A DNA stretch of 64,000 nucleotides, taken from assembly GCA_003482455.1 (NCBI GenBank), contig DMYW01000058.1, forward strand, positions 1-64,000, in the 5' to 3' direction. Every line of letters begins with the position of its first letter. Positions within the stretch are counted from its first letter, which is position 1. A model generated the notes under the pieces. That model ran no database searches. It saw only the letters and a program-made list of their open reading frames with translations, and was not told the DNA's origin. Source of the DNA: Rheinheimera sp. (GTDB lineage Bacteria; Pseudomonadota; Gammaproteobacteria; Enterobacterales; Alteromonadaceae). Below are positions 26,141 to 35,132 of this stretch, one piece after another. The position numbers and the translations under genes are program-made.

Positions 26141-29100
26141 ATGATCCTGTCAGATTTCAGTATCAAACGACCACTGGTCGTCATAGCACTAACCATAGCG
26201 CTGATGATTTTTGGCGCTTTCGCGTTAAAACAGTTAAAGACCAACCAATTCCCTGACGTGCAACCACCGATTTTAGTGGTTAATGTGCCGTATCCGGGGG
26301 CATCACCTGAGACAGTCGAACGAGAGATCCTCAATCGCCTTGAAGATTCAATGTCGACGATCCAAGGTATCACCGAGATCCGTTCTTATGCGCGGGAATC
26401 TAGCGCGACCTTGGTGGTGTTTTTCGAATTTAACAAGGACCTGACCGCGGCTGCTCAGGAACTACGTGACTCCATCTCGACGGTACGCGACAAACTACCG
26501 ACCGAGATGAAAGAGCCATTTATTAACCGCATTGATCCCAATGCGCAGCCGGTCATGTCCATCGCCTTGTCATCTGACAAGTTAACGCCATTGGAATTGT
26601 CGCGCTTGGCGGACATTGACATTGGTCGTGAGTTACGCGCGATTAATGGTGTGGCGCTGGTGTCACTTAACGGTGAGTTGCAGCGTGAAATGACGGTGTT
26701 TTTAAACAGCAACGCCATGCGTGAAGCGAAAGTGTCAGCGCAGGATGTGGTTAATGCACTACGCGCGCAGAACCTGGCGTCCCCAGTAGGGCGCGTGATT
26801 AATGGTATGGAAGAGCAAAGCATCCGCTTGCAAGGCCGTTTAAAAGACGTCGGTGAGTTCGAGCGCATGGTCGTGAAACAAAATGGCGACCAAGCCATTC
26901 GTTTAGGCCAAGTCGCCAGTATTGTTGATGGCGGAGCTGAGCAACGTGTGTTGTCATTTTTTGATGGCAAACCGTCACTGGGTATCGACATTACCAAAAC
27001 TCGTGATTCTTCCACCATTAGTGTCACCGATGACATTAAAGCGAAGTTAGATGAACTTCGCCCCACGCTGCCGGAAGGGGTGGAGATGGTGATTGTGTCG
27101 GATCAAGGCGAAGATGTACGGGTCAGTATGAACAACGTCACCGAAGCCTTGGGTTTAGGGGCATTGCTGACCATCGTTGTGGTGTTTGTGTTCTTAAACT
27201 CGTGGCGTTCGACGCTCATCACCTCGCTGGCATTACCCACGTCTGTGCTGGCTTCGTTTATCGCTGTGTGGGCTTGTGGTTTTACGTTGAACTTTATGTC
27301 TTTGCTTGGCTTGTCGCTGGCGATCGGCGTGCTGATTGACGACGCTATCGTGGTACGCGAAAACATCGTACGCCACATGGAAATGGGCAAAGACAGTATG
27401 ACGGCAGCGCTGGAAGGCACCAAAGAAATTGGTATGGCGGTTATCGCAACAACCTTGTCGATTGTCTGTGTGTTTGTGCCAATTGCGTTTCTAGATGGCG
27501 TTACTGGTCAATGGTTTAAGCCTTTTGGTTTGACCGTGGCTTGTTCGGTGTTGGTGTCGTTGTTTATCTCGTTCACCATCGACCCCATGATGTCGGCGTA
27601 CTGGCATGACCCTGACCATGATAAAAACCTCAAGCGTCGTGGCTTAGGTGCGGTATTCCAACGCTTTAATATTTGGTTCGATCATCAAGCTGAGCGCTAC
27701 AGCCGCCTGATTTCTTGGGCACTTAAACATCGTAAATCCATGTGGCTTATCGCCTTTGCGGCCTTTGCAGGTGCGATCGTGTTACAGGGCAAATTCGGTG
27801 GCACAGGTTTTATGCCTGAGACAGATAACTCGATGGTGCAAGTGAACATTCGCGCGCCGTCAGAAGCCTCTATTCAGTACACTCGGGTGAAAACAGCGCA
27901 AGTTGAAGCCATCGCCAAAACTTTGCCTGAGTTTAAGTACGTACAAACAACTGTGGGTACACAAGGCAACGTTACACGCGCCCGGGTCTTTGTAAAACTG
28001 CAGGATGAAAAATTCCGCCAACGCAGCTCCAAAGAAGTAGCGGAAGAACTGCGCAGCAAAGTGAAACAACTAGTCGGCGCTGAGTTTACCGTATTGTCCG
28101 AGTTTGGTGACGGAACCGGTGGCGACGGTAAACCACTGCAGATCCAGTTCCGCGGCCCTGATACCCGAGTGCTGGAAGGCATAGTGCTGAACTATATGGA
28201 ACAGCTGAAAAAGGTGCCAGGAGCGGTGGATATTGGTTTGTCGACCCAAGATCCAAAGCCTGAATTACAGGTGGATATCAATCGTGGTCTTGCCGCAAGC
28301 TTGGGTCTGAGCATGAGCGATGTGTCCAGCGGCTTACGTTTGGCCTTTGCCGGCGCCGAGATCGGTGACTGGGTAGACCCAACGGGCGAGACGCGTAACG
28401 TGTTCGTGCGGATCCGACCGGAAGAGCGCGCTTCCGTAACTGACTTGGAGCAACTGCCGCTGCTGTCGAGCAAAACAGGTGCTATGGTGCCTCTGCAGCA
28501 AATCGGTACAGTGACGCTTGGCAAAGGACCGGCAGTGATTGAACACTTAGATCGGGAGTCGATGATGGCAGTCTCTGCCAACATTCAAGGCCGCTCGTTT
28601 GGTGAAGTGCTGGCAGATGCGATGAAGCTGGCCAAGTCGATTGAATTTCCAGCCGGATATGACTTAGTGGTTGGTGGTCAGGGCAAACAGCAACAAGAAC
28701 TGTTTGGCAAAATTATCAGCGCCTTGTTCTTTGCGGCTATGTTGATGTACCTCATCTTAGTTGTGCAGTTCCATAGCTTCTCCGCACCTGTCGCCATTAT
28801 GCTGTCGTTACCCTTGTCACTGATTGGTGTGGTACTGGGCCTACTTGCTGCAGGCTCGTCACTGAACTTGATGAGTTTAATCGGGATCGTGATGTTGATG
28901 GGTATTGTGGCGAAAAACGCGATACTGCTAATCGACTGCGCTCGTAAAAAGCAATTTGAGCAAGGCATGTATCTGGAAGATGCGTTGGTTGCGGCAGGTC
29001 GTGAGCGCTTACGGCCTATTCTGATGACAACCTTTGCTTTAGTCGCCGGTATGATGCCAGTGGCGATTGGGGTTGGCGAAGGCGCGGATTTCTATCGACC

Positions 29101-29266
29101 TCTGGGCATTTCGGTGATCGGTGGCACGATTGCGGCGACTTTCTTGACGCTGTTGGTAGTGCCGACCTTCTACGATAGTTTCTTCCGCCTCAGCGCGAAG
29201 ATTAAAAATGCAGTGCGCCGCAGTCGAGGTGTCGCGATGCCTCCTGAGCACATTCCAAGTCATTAA
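26141..29266 (+). CDS. RND multidrug efflux transporter (AcrB/MexB-like HAE1)
   Basis: Proton-driven exporter of the inner membrane, 1041 residues with 12 expected membrane segments and two large periplasmic loops. The proton-relay Asp-Asp pair is in GVLIDDAIVVREN and the lysine is in GIVAKNAILLID, matching AcrB D407/D408/K940. Starts ILSDFSIKRPLVVIAL, typical of the MexF/VexD-like branch. Coupled to the adaptor gene; substrate unknown. Confidence 0.95.
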   Translation: MILSDFSIKRPLVVIALTIALMIFGAFALKQLKTNQFPDVQPPILVVNVPYPGASPETVEREILNRLEDSMSTIQGITEIRSYARESSATLVVFFEFNKDLTAAAQELRDSISTVRDKLPTEMKEPFINRIDPNAQPVMSIALSSDKLTPLELSRLADIDIGRELRAINGVALVSLNGELQREMTVFLNSNAMREAKVSAQDVVNALRAQNLASPVGRVINGMEEQSIRLQGRLKDVGEFERMVVKQNGDQAIRLGQVASIVDGGAEQRVLSFFDGKPSLGIDITKTRDSSTISVTDDIKAKLDELRPTLPEGVEMVIVSDQGEDVRVSMNNVTEALGLGALLTIVVVFVFLNSWRSTLITSLALPTSVLASFIAVWACGFTLNFMSLLGLSLAIGVLIDDAIVVRENIVRHMEMGKDSMTAALEGTKEIGMAVIATTLSIVCVFVPIAFLDGVTGQWFKPFGLTVACSVLVSLFISFTIDPMMSAYWHDPDHDKNLKRRGLGAVFQRFNIWFDHQAERYSRLISWALKHRKSMWLIAFAAFAGAIVLQGKFGGTGFMPETDNSMVQVNIRAPSEASIQYTRVKTAQVEAIAKTLPEFKYVQTTVGTQGNVTRARVFVKLQDEKFRQRSSKEVAEELRSKVKQLVGAEFTVLSEFGDGTGGDGKPLQIQFRGPDTRVLEGIVLNYMEQLKKVPGAVDIGLSTQDPKPELQVDINRGLAASLGLSMSDVSSGLRLAFAGAEIGDWVDPTGETRNVFVRIRPEERASVTDLEQLPLLSSKTGAMVPLQQIGTVTLGKGPAVIEHLDRESMMAVSANIQGRSFGEVLADAMKLAKSIEFPAGYDLVVGGQGKQQQELFGKIISALFFAAMLMYLILVVQFHSFSAPVAIMLSLPLSLIGVVLGLLAAGSSLNLMSLIGIVMLMGIVAKNAILLIDCARKKQFEQGMYLEDALVAAGRERLRPILMTTFALVAGMMPVAIGVGEGADFYRPLGISVIGGTIAATFLTLLVVPTFYDSFFRLSAKIKNAVRRSRGVAMPPEHIPSH

Positions 29267-29273
29267 TCGCAGC

Positions 29274-29303
29274 AAAAAGCCAGTCGATTGACTGGCTTTT
29301 TTT
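29274..29303 (+). terminator. Terminator after the RND operon
   Basis: AAAAGCCAGTC/GACTGGCTTTT around GATT with a long T-run. Confidence 0.9.
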
Positions 29304-29433
29304 ATACCTTGTGTTTTGACCTAACTCGGCTGTGTTGTTGTGGCACGGCGTCTTCGCCAGCATCGACGCGCAAATAGCTAAGCTCGAACACAGATAGCCT
29401 GCGGCCTAAGTACTGTCTCCATGTCATAATAAG

Positions 29434-30480
29434 CTAGCTAAACGGCAAAGGTTCCACTTCGTAGCGGCCGTGATTTAAGTCATCGGCCAATTCAAAAGAA
29501 CGTTCGGTGACGGTTTTCCACCGCGCGAGCCGTTCGCTTGGTGCAAGTTTCGTAAAGTCTTTGCGATCAGGTATTTTGCCGCCAGGCAAGCTTTGTACCC
29601 AGTCATCCGATGGGACTAACATCACCACTTGCCGAAAGTCTTCAGCGGTTGGGCTGCGTGACAAGCTTTTATCAAACCAGCCAGGGCTTACTTTGCTGGA
29701 AAAATGCGGGTAAAGCACCAGCTTGTCGCTGTGCAGTGGCCAACTAAAATGGTAGTCAGTGAGGCCGCCATCGACATAATAGCCCGGTTCAGCGCCAGGG
29801 ATCTGAGCGACTGGATCAAGTACCAGCGGGATAGAACCGGACGCAAACAACGCGGGCTGAATATTGTCGGCATCAAGCGCCAAATGCCGTGTTGGTAGAT
29901 CCGCTGGTAGTAATGGGAAGGGTTCGGTTGGATGATGACACAGCACTCGTTCGACAAACCGCCCTAAATGGCGTCGATTGAGTAAGTTAGCGGCAGCTGC
30001 AGCGGTAAGACCGCCGAGCACGCGAGCTTGTTTGTCACTGTTGAGCAGGCCTTTTCCGCGGGCAACAATAAAATTAAGCCGGAAAAACGGGTGCTCAAGG
30101 CACTGTTTAGCGTGCTCAGGAGTTGGAAAAATTGCATTCAGGACTTGCGCCGAGATCTCTGTTACTTCGCGCCGAGAACTAGTCCGTGGGTAATCCAAGC
30201 TACGATACGCTTCACAAAAACGTTGTAAGGCCGCTGCGCCGTCTTGTTGGGCATAACAACCAAATCGCCAAGCACCGGCGGAGCTGCCTAACAAGTGGAT
30301 AGGCGCTGCGCGGTCTTTAAAAAACTCGGTCAATAAAAATTGATCCAATCCAAACAACACAAACCATTTTGGGCCACCGCTGGCGCCAATCATGGTGTCA
30401 AACAATTGCTGTTTAAGCCCATGTTGTTGAATTTGCTGCAGTGCGGTTTGCCCTGCAAGCACTCGAATCGACGATGCCAT
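29434..30480 (-). CDS. Patatin-like phospholipase
   Basis: The 348-residue protein carries the patatin signatures: an oxyanion-like glycine-rich IGASGGPKW (about 31-39), the nucleophile elbow GSSAG (65-69, Ser67) and the dyad aspartate in YYVDGGLTDY. It has no signal peptide, so it is likely cytoplasmic. Its ATG overlaps the dgt stop (TAATG), so it is translated with dgtpase. Substrate is unknown. Patatins include both housekeeping lipases and phage-defence effectors; nothing here decides between these. Confidence 0.88.
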   Translation of the reverse strand: MASSIRVLAGQTALQQIQQHGLKQQLFDTMIGASGGPKWFVLFGLDQFLLTEFFKDRAAPIHLLGSSAGAWRFGCYAQQDGAAALQRFCEAYRSLDYPRTSSRREVTEISAQVLNAIFPTPEHAKQCLEHPFFRLNFIVARGKGLLNSDKQARVLGGLTAAAAANLLNRRHLGRFVERVLCHHPTEPFPLLPADLPTRHLALDADNIQPALFASGSIPLVLDPVAQIPGAEPGYYVDGGLTDYHFSWPLHSDKLVLYPHFSSKVSPGWFDKSLSRSPTAEDFRQVVMLVPSDDWVQSLPGGKIPDRKDFTKLAPSERLARWKTVTERSFELADDLNHGRYEVEPLPFS

Positions 30481-31727
30481 TAAAAATCCACTCCATGCCC
30501 AAACAAACGTTGCGACATCCTCAGTGCGTATTCGTCCGTCATGCCTGCAACATAATCACAAACGACACGTTGACGGCTTGTTTCATTGTTTGCTTGCTCA
30601 AATCGAGCGCGAGTATTTAGTGGCAACAGCCGTAAAGGCTCAGAACTGAAAGCGTGAAACAGCTGTTTGACGATACGCTGGCCACGATATTCACGTTGCT
30701 GCAATTCGGGATGCTGGATCACGTGTCGCCAAATGAATTGCTTGAGTAGCTGCAATAACTGCAGCTCAACGTCCGGCAGAGTCGCTTTGAAGCGCAGCAA
30801 TGGCGATGCAGCGTCTTTGATGTTGTCTGTAATGTCGACTGCGGTGATCAAGCGGTTGACCAAGCTGCCGATCGCTTGTTTACGAATGTAGTGCTCGCGG
30901 TGAAATAACAGCTCACCGGTAGAGTTCAAAAACTGCCACAGGTCTGAGTCGCGGGTTTGTTCTTGTAACTGTTGCCAATGTTGGTACTGCACTGTGCCTG
31001 TGACGACGGCATCTTCCAAATCGTGTACGCCATATGCGATGTCATCGGCCAGTTCCATAATCGACGCATCAAGCGGTTTGTGTATAGATTTGTAATGTTC
31101 TGTGTGTTGCAACTGCGCGCGGTCGCTGACGCTTAATGCACTTAGAACCCAATCCAACAAGTCGGCGTCTTGTTGGTAAATGGCTTTGACTGGCTTTTTC
31201 TCTGCGACATGGATAAGGGTGTCTGTATCGGGTTGTAGCGCCGGGTATTTGAGTAAACCCAACAAGGTGCGTCGTGTCAGATCCATACCGCCACTTTCGG
31301 TGTAAGGCTCAAGTTTGCCGACTATTCGAAACGTCTGCGCATTCCCCTCAAAGCCACCGAAAGGCAACATGCATTGGTTCAGCGCCGTCTCGCCGCCGTG
31401 ACCAAAGGGTGGATGGCCTAAATCATGGGCCAAACATAAGGCTTCCATCAAGGCTTCGTCGGGCATGATGGCTTGCAGGCTGGAGTCAAGCTTACCTTTT
31501 AACTGCGCGACTAACGCGGTGCCAATTTGTGATGCTTCGAGGGAGTGGGTTAATCGCGTACGATAGAAATCGTTTTGGCCAACACTCATGATTTGTGTTT
31601 TGGCTTGTAGCCGCCTAAACGCAGCACTGTGCAAGATCCGAGCTTTGTCCCTTTGATAGGGTGAACGATGGTCTTGTGGTCGTTGATCCTGACAGACTAA
31701 GCGGCGTTGTTGCCAAATATCCAACAT
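30480..31727 (-). CDS. dgt: Deoxyguanosinetriphosphate triphosphohydrolase (dGTPase)
   Basis: Hydrolyses dGTP to deoxyguanosine and triphosphate. The 415-residue HD-domain protein has RTRLTHSLEASQIG, the AHDLGHPPFGHGGE HD motif and ELADDIAYGVHDLEDAV. The ATG at 31727 was chosen because MLDIWQQRR is the family start and GGAG lies eight bases upstream; the frame extends to 31817 without a better start. It is divergent from yebG; the LexA box lies about 90 bases upstream of its start. Confidence 0.93.
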   Translation of the reverse strand: MLDIWQQRRLVCQDQRPQDHRSPYQRDKARILHSAAFRRLQAKTQIMSVGQNDFYRTRLTHSLEASQIGTALVAQLKGKLDSSLQAIMPDEALMEALCLAHDLGHPPFGHGGETALNQCMLPFGGFEGNAQTFRIVGKLEPYTESGGMDLTRRTLLGLLKYPALQPDTDTLIHVAEKKPVKAIYQQDADLLDWVLSALSVSDRAQLQHTEHYKSIHKPLDASIMELADDIAYGVHDLEDAVVTGTVQYQHWQQLQEQTRDSDLWQFLNSTGELLFHREHYIRKQAIGSLVNRLITAVDITDNIKDAASPLLRFKATLPDVELQLLQLLKQFIWRHVIQHPELQQREYRGQRIVKQLFHAFSSEPLRLLPLNTRARFEQANNETSRQRVVCDYVAGMTDEYALRMSQRLFGHGVDF

Positions 31728-31804
31728 GGCTATCTCCAAGCTGTTGTTTTCCTTATGGTACGGCAAAGTGCAGACGAGGGCGAACGGATTTTTCACAGAA
31801 AGGC

Positions 31805-31833
31805 TTGCGCCAAACACTGTAAGGATATACAGT
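31805..31833 (+). promoter_or_regulatory. yebG promoter overlapped by LexA box
   Basis: TTGCGC (31805-31810) and TACAGT (31828-31833) are 17 bases apart and could be the -35 and -10 of yebG. The LexA box covers the -10, the usual way an SOS gene is silenced. Confidence 0.55.
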
Positions 31834-31834
31834 A
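31815..31834 (+). promoter_or_regulatory. LexA (SOS) box of yebG
   Basis: CACTGTAAGGATATACAGTA contains CTGT (31817-31820), eight bases, then ACAG (31829-31832): an exact match to the gammaproteobacterial CTGT-N8-ACAG core. It ends 21 bases before the yebG ATG. Confidence 0.92.
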
Positions 31835-31855
31835 TTTGAAACGAAGGAGAATCTT

Positions 31856-32173
31856 ATGCCAGTGATCGTAAAATACACCGTAGAACGTAATGGAGTCGAG
31901 CGCATGACCTTTACCAGCAAACAAGAGGCCGATGCCTACGACAAAATGTTAGACACTGCCGATTTGCTGCAGCAGTGGTTAGTTGTCGTTCAACCGGACT
32001 TGCCTGAAGAAACGGCTGAAACCTTGTCATTGGCAATGGCGAAACAGCGCGAGGAACTGACTGCATTATTGTCCGGCAAAACGCCAAAAGCCAAAGCGCC
32101 CTTAAAATCAGAAGATACAGAAACTGCTGTGAAACAAGAACTTAGCTTAGTCGCCAACGAGAAAGCCGCTTAA
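31856..32173 (+). CDS. yebG: YebG, SOS-induced protein
   Basis: A small DNA-damage-inducible protein of unknown biochemical role. The 105-residue sequence begins MPVIVKYTVERNGVERMTFT, the YebG signature, and the C-terminal third is low-complexity and charged. Control by the LexA box upstream agrees with E. coli yebG. The stop overlaps the stop of the convergent lipoprotein gene. Confidence 0.93.
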   Translation: MPVIVKYTVERNGVERMTFTSKQEADAYDKMLDTADLLQQWLVVVQPDLPEETAETLSLAMAKQREELTALLSGKTPKAKAPLKSEDTETAVKQELSLVANEKAA

Positions 32174-32183
32174 TGCGGCTTTT
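32162..32183. terminator. Hairpin shared by two convergent 3' ends
   Basis: AAAGCCGC (32162-32169) pairs with GCGGCTTT (32175-32182). The five-base loop TTAAT contains the stop codons of yebG (+, 32171-32173) and the lipoprotein gene (-, 32172-32170). The stem is built from the last codons of both genes and short T-runs lie on both sides, so it can act as a bidirectional intrinsic terminator of moderate strength. Confidence 0.7.
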
Positions 32184-33018
32184 GCTCTGTAGTCGTAGGT
32201 GTCTGTTGCAGCGCTTTGAGTTCAGCTTTTGCTGCGTCTAATTCTTGTTGCGCTTGCTTTAAGTCTTTCGCTGATTTGGCCGTTGCAAGTTTTTGTTGTG
32301 AAGCTTGGATGCGTTGTTGCGCGTTTTGCATCTTTTGCAGCTTCTCGTTGGCTGTCAGAACATTCGCTACAGGTGTTGTTGCTTTGACATCTTCAACCAT
32401 TTGTTTTGTTGCTGTCTCTTGTTGGTTGGCTATTTCTTGTGCGGCGGTCTGTTTCACGCCATCATTTGCAGCACTTTCCATCAGTGATTTAGTCCGGTCA
32501 TCCACTGGTAACTGTGACGCAACCGCGGATACTGCTTTGCGTTTTAACTTATCAACCGAAGTAAAAGGTTCTAACTCTTTTGGCCAGACTGGGACTTGTT
32601 CGGTCGCTTCTTTGGTAAGTTTTTCGGCAAAAATTTGCGGATTGCCACCGGATACTAACAATACCGCGAGTTGATTGGTATCTGTGTTGTAAACCAAACC
32701 CGCTTTCTCCGCGACTTGCGGCAGAGGTGAATCTTTCGAAAGCATGTAGACCAAAGGACCTTCTTGTTGGATCTTTTCCGCTGTCTTTAGGATCGTGATT
32801 GTGTCGTCATAAAAAGGTCCGAGCAGCGGTTTTAAGCGTTCTTGGATCACAGGTTGTTCAAAGAAACCAGCCTTGCTTGGATCTAATCCAATCATCGGCT
32901 TGATGACGGTCATCATCAATTGAGCCTGAGGACTCATCAGTAACAAGGGGGCAGCACATCCAGCAAAAAATGTGGTCAATGCCAAAAGATACATCAATAG
33001 ACTATGTTTAATTCGCAT
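32170..33018 (-). CDS. Predicted lipoprotein with C-terminal coiled coil
   Basis: The 282-residue protein has a lipoprotein signal with lipobox FAGC (Cys21). The centre is a globular region of about residues 25-170 that I do not recognise. The last hundred residues are Gln/Ala/Lys-rich and predicted coiled coil (KLQKMQNAQQRIQASQQKLA). It begins 14 bases after the nucleotidyltransferase gene and is the last gene of the minus-strand cassette, but it may be an independent passenger. Function unknown. Confidence 0.75.
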   Translation of the reverse strand: MRIKHSLLMYLLALTTFFAGCAAPLLLMSPQAQLMMTVIKPMIGLDPSKAGFFEQPVIQERLKPLLGPFYDDTITILKTAEKIQQEGPLVYMLSKDSPLPQVAEKAGLVYNTDTNQLAVLLVSGGNPQIFAEKLTKEATEQVPVWPKELEPFTSVDKLKRKAVSAVASQLPVDDRTKSLMESAANDGVKQTAAQEIANQQETATKQMVEDVKATTPVANVLTANEKLQKMQNAQQRIQASQQKLATAKSAKDLKQAQQELDAAKAELKALQQTPTTTEQKPH

Positions 33019-33032
33019 GAAAAGGGCCCAAG

Positions 33033-34112
33033 TTAGGCGTCATGTGGACGCGTATTTTTATCTATTTCTTGTTGATATTGCGATAATTTTTGTTTCTTTT
33101 GTCGTAAAAACCAGACTTTAGCCACCGAATGATAGATCAATAAATACCATGGCATTTTGATCAAGTGCCCACGAGCTACCCACCAAAGTTTAGCCAATCG
33201 GTTGTTACACCCTTCGGTTAGCTTTCTTACTAAATACGCCACTGCTAGTCTGGACAGACGATTTTGTCGTGATACAAAGGCCATTTCTTCTTTAGACAGC
33301 TCAACATTAAAAAGCGTTGCCAGCAGATGTAAGCCTAAAGCTACTACTTCAGGTTTATTGGTCAGTGCAGCGGATTGGATGATTGCAGCTTTGTTGTCGA
33401 TCGATTTATAGAGTTCATGCAAATCAACTAAGTCTTTGGTTATCTTATGGTATTCTTCTTGAAATAGCAGATGTAAGCAGCTATGCACAAACATATCAGC
33501 TGCCGCCGGTAGAGAAAAACAAGACCCATTGAGCCTGGTGCTGTTTTCTATAAACTTGTGGATATCAACATGTACGGTCGACTTTGCGAAAAATATCGTG
33601 TGGTGCAGGTCGATTTCACTGCCGCGGGTGTAATGCCGCAGTGGTGGATGCTGATGTGACCATTCTAAATAATATCGCCGGTCATAATCGTGTTCAGTCG
33701 AATCCATAAATCCAGCGGATTGCAGCAACTCAACTGTGGGTTGTACTTTTGTTGCAGGTACCAGCAAATCCAAATCGGAGAACACACGTCCAGCTGCAAA
33801 TGCAAATTTATGCAAACGATAGGCAACCCCTTTGACCAACAAAATCGGGAAGTCTATTTCGGCAAAAACTTGTTCTAACACTAAAAGCTCGCGCATTAAT
33901 GTTTGTTGTTGTTTATCGGCGTAGATCTTACCACTCTCAAAATGACTGACTATTTGAGCTGGAAGTTCCTCGAGATAAGGTTGTAGATAGAGATAGGCGC
34001 TACCAAGTAATGCTTGCTCCCGACACTGATGAACCAACTGAGTCCAGTGGGCTGGTGTTGCTTGCTGCACAAACAGGCTTGGATCTTTAAAAAAGCGAAT
34101 CACGACATTCAT
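33033..34112 (-). CDS. Nucleotidyltransferase family protein (NTP_transf_5 type)
   Basis: A 359-residue cytoplasmic protein of the uncharacterised nucleotidyltransferase family 5. Diagnostic region: LLVKGVAYRLHKF followed by GRVFSDLDLLVPA, whose SDLDL aspartates are the expected metal ligands. Two starts are possible: ATG at 34124, or ATG at 34112, which forms an ATGA overlap with the kinase-like gene stop; the second is preferred. In the HPr-rel-A cassettes I recall, such a protein accompanies the HprK-like protein. The substrate is unknown. Confidence 0.82.
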   Translation of the reverse strand: MNVVIRFFKDPSLFVQQATPAHWTQLVHQCREQALLGSAYLYLQPYLEELPAQIVSHFESGKIYADKQQQTLMRELLVLEQVFAEIDFPILLVKGVAYRLHKFAFAAGRVFSDLDLLVPATKVQPTVELLQSAGFMDSTEHDYDRRYYLEWSHQHPPLRHYTRGSEIDLHHTIFFAKSTVHVDIHKFIENSTRLNGSCFSLPAAADMFVHSCLHLLFQEEYHKITKDLVDLHELYKSIDNKAAIIQSAALTNKPEVVALGLHLLATLFNVELSKEEMAFVSRQNRLSRLAVAYLVRKLTEGCNNRLAKLWWVARGHLIKMPWYLLIYHSVAKVWFLRQKKQKLSQYQQEIDKNTRPHDA

Positions 34113-34966
34113 TGATTTGCCCATTGCTCAACCCATTCCAACATTGCTTCGTTGTTGCTGTATCTTAAACGGCATGCTTTTACATCACTCACCAAATCAG
34201 CCAAAAGGTGAAAAGCTTGTTCGCCAAACACACTGAAATTAAAGCTATTTTCGAGCATCGCCATAAACAATTCGGCTTGAGGTACTTCAGATACTGCAAT
34301 AGTCTCTACGTCTTTCGCGTATTGAGGAAACACAATAGCAGTCGCTGCTGCTGTCTGAGTGGATTGACGCCAGCTCTCAGCCGAGGGTGCAACATAAGCC
34401 ATTCTGCCCTTTAATGTATCGTTAAACACATGCTGCGAGTTGAGGCCACCGTAATACCGCTGGATAACTTCGATGGAGTTGTTTTTCAAGCTGATTGGCC
34501 GCACGAAGGGCACAATGTGTCCATTGGTTCGGTCAACAAAACAATGTTCGTCAGATAGTAGACGCCACCCATGCAACATCATGAGTGCGCACATGGTACT
34601 TTTACCCGAACCAGGCGGCGCTGGCAGAATCACAGCGCGATCATTTTTAGCCAAGACAGCCGCGTGGAAAGTCAAAAAACGGTTGGAAAAACTGGTCACT
34701 AACCAATTAAATCCCCATTCAAAAATCGGCACAGCGATCGACGGACTGGCATAGCGAAAATGTTGTCCGGCGATGCGGAAGTCATGTTCATTGCTCCAAA
34801 ATCGGCCATTCTTGTCAAAGTCGACGACAAAATCGATAAACTGTTCGGAACTCCTTGTTAGGATTTCTGCAGGGTAAAAGTGGCTTAGTTGTTGAAATAG
34901 CGAGTTTGGTGCACCACGAACTTGGACGGTAAAAGGTGAAGTATGCAGGGTGAAATCGTTAGTCAT
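34109..34966 (-). CDS. HprK-related kinase A family protein
   Basis: The 285-residue protein resembles the C-terminal ATPase domain of HPr kinase/phosphorylase. Residues 100-145 read FHAAVLAKNDRAVILPAPPG then SGKST: a Walker A at 117-124, followed by LLSDEHCFVD with an acidic Walker B-like patch. No N-terminal HprK domain or HPr is nearby, so it is not the classical PTS kinase; it matches what is called HprK-related kinase A. Its ATG overlaps the small ORF stop by eight bases. Target unknown; the small protein or the Tat protein next to it are candidates. Confidence 0.85.
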   Translation of the reverse strand: MTNDFTLHTSPFTVQVRGAPNSLFQQLSHFYPAEILTRSSEQFIDFVVDFDKNGRFWSNEHDFRIAGQHFRYASPSIAVPIFEWGFNWLVTSFSNRFLTFHAAVLAKNDRAVILPAPPGSGKSTMCALMMLHGWRLLSDEHCFVDRTNGHIVPFVRPISLKNNSIEVIQRYYGGLNSQHVFNDTLKGRMAYVAPSAESWRQSTQTAAATAIVFPQYAKDVETIAVSEVPQAELFMAMLENSFNFSVFGEQAFHLLADLVSDVKACRLRYSNNEAMLEWVEQWANQ

Positions 34967-35132
34967 CTACGAATGCTTCGTCAAATTGCTCGTTTGTGAC
35001 CACTATATCATGGGTAAAGCGCTGGAATAACAGAGTCCCAGAACCATCAGGACAACAAAAAGCGACACATTCATCCAGTTCTTGGATGCCGGTGTCGCTT
35101 AGATAATTTTGTAGATAGAGAGGCAGGATCAA
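34959..35132 (-). CDS. Small 57-residue protein between Tat protein and HprK-like gene
   Basis: A short frame fills the gap between its neighbours. A TTG at 35132 overlaps the upstream stop (TTGA) and the TAA ends at 34959 inside the HprK-like ATG (eight-base overlap ATGACTAA). It encodes a 57-residue acidic protein containing DECVAFCCPDGSGTLLFQRF and ending DEAFVDD; three cysteines are notable. In related cassettes this slot is held by a PqqD-family protein, but I see no PqqD signature. Tight packing on both sides argues that it is translated. Confidence 0.55.
   Translation of the reverse strand: MILPLYLQNYLSDTGIQELDECVAFCCPDGSGTLLFQRFTHDIVVTNEQFDEAFVDD

Noticed and set aside
29434..31727. 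Calling dgt plus patatin a phage-defence island
   Set aside because: No other defence genes, no mobile elements, and both genes also occur as housekeeping genes.
34959..35132. Calling the small protein PqqD-like by position
   Set aside because: The sequence lacks the PqqD pattern I know; position alone is not enough.
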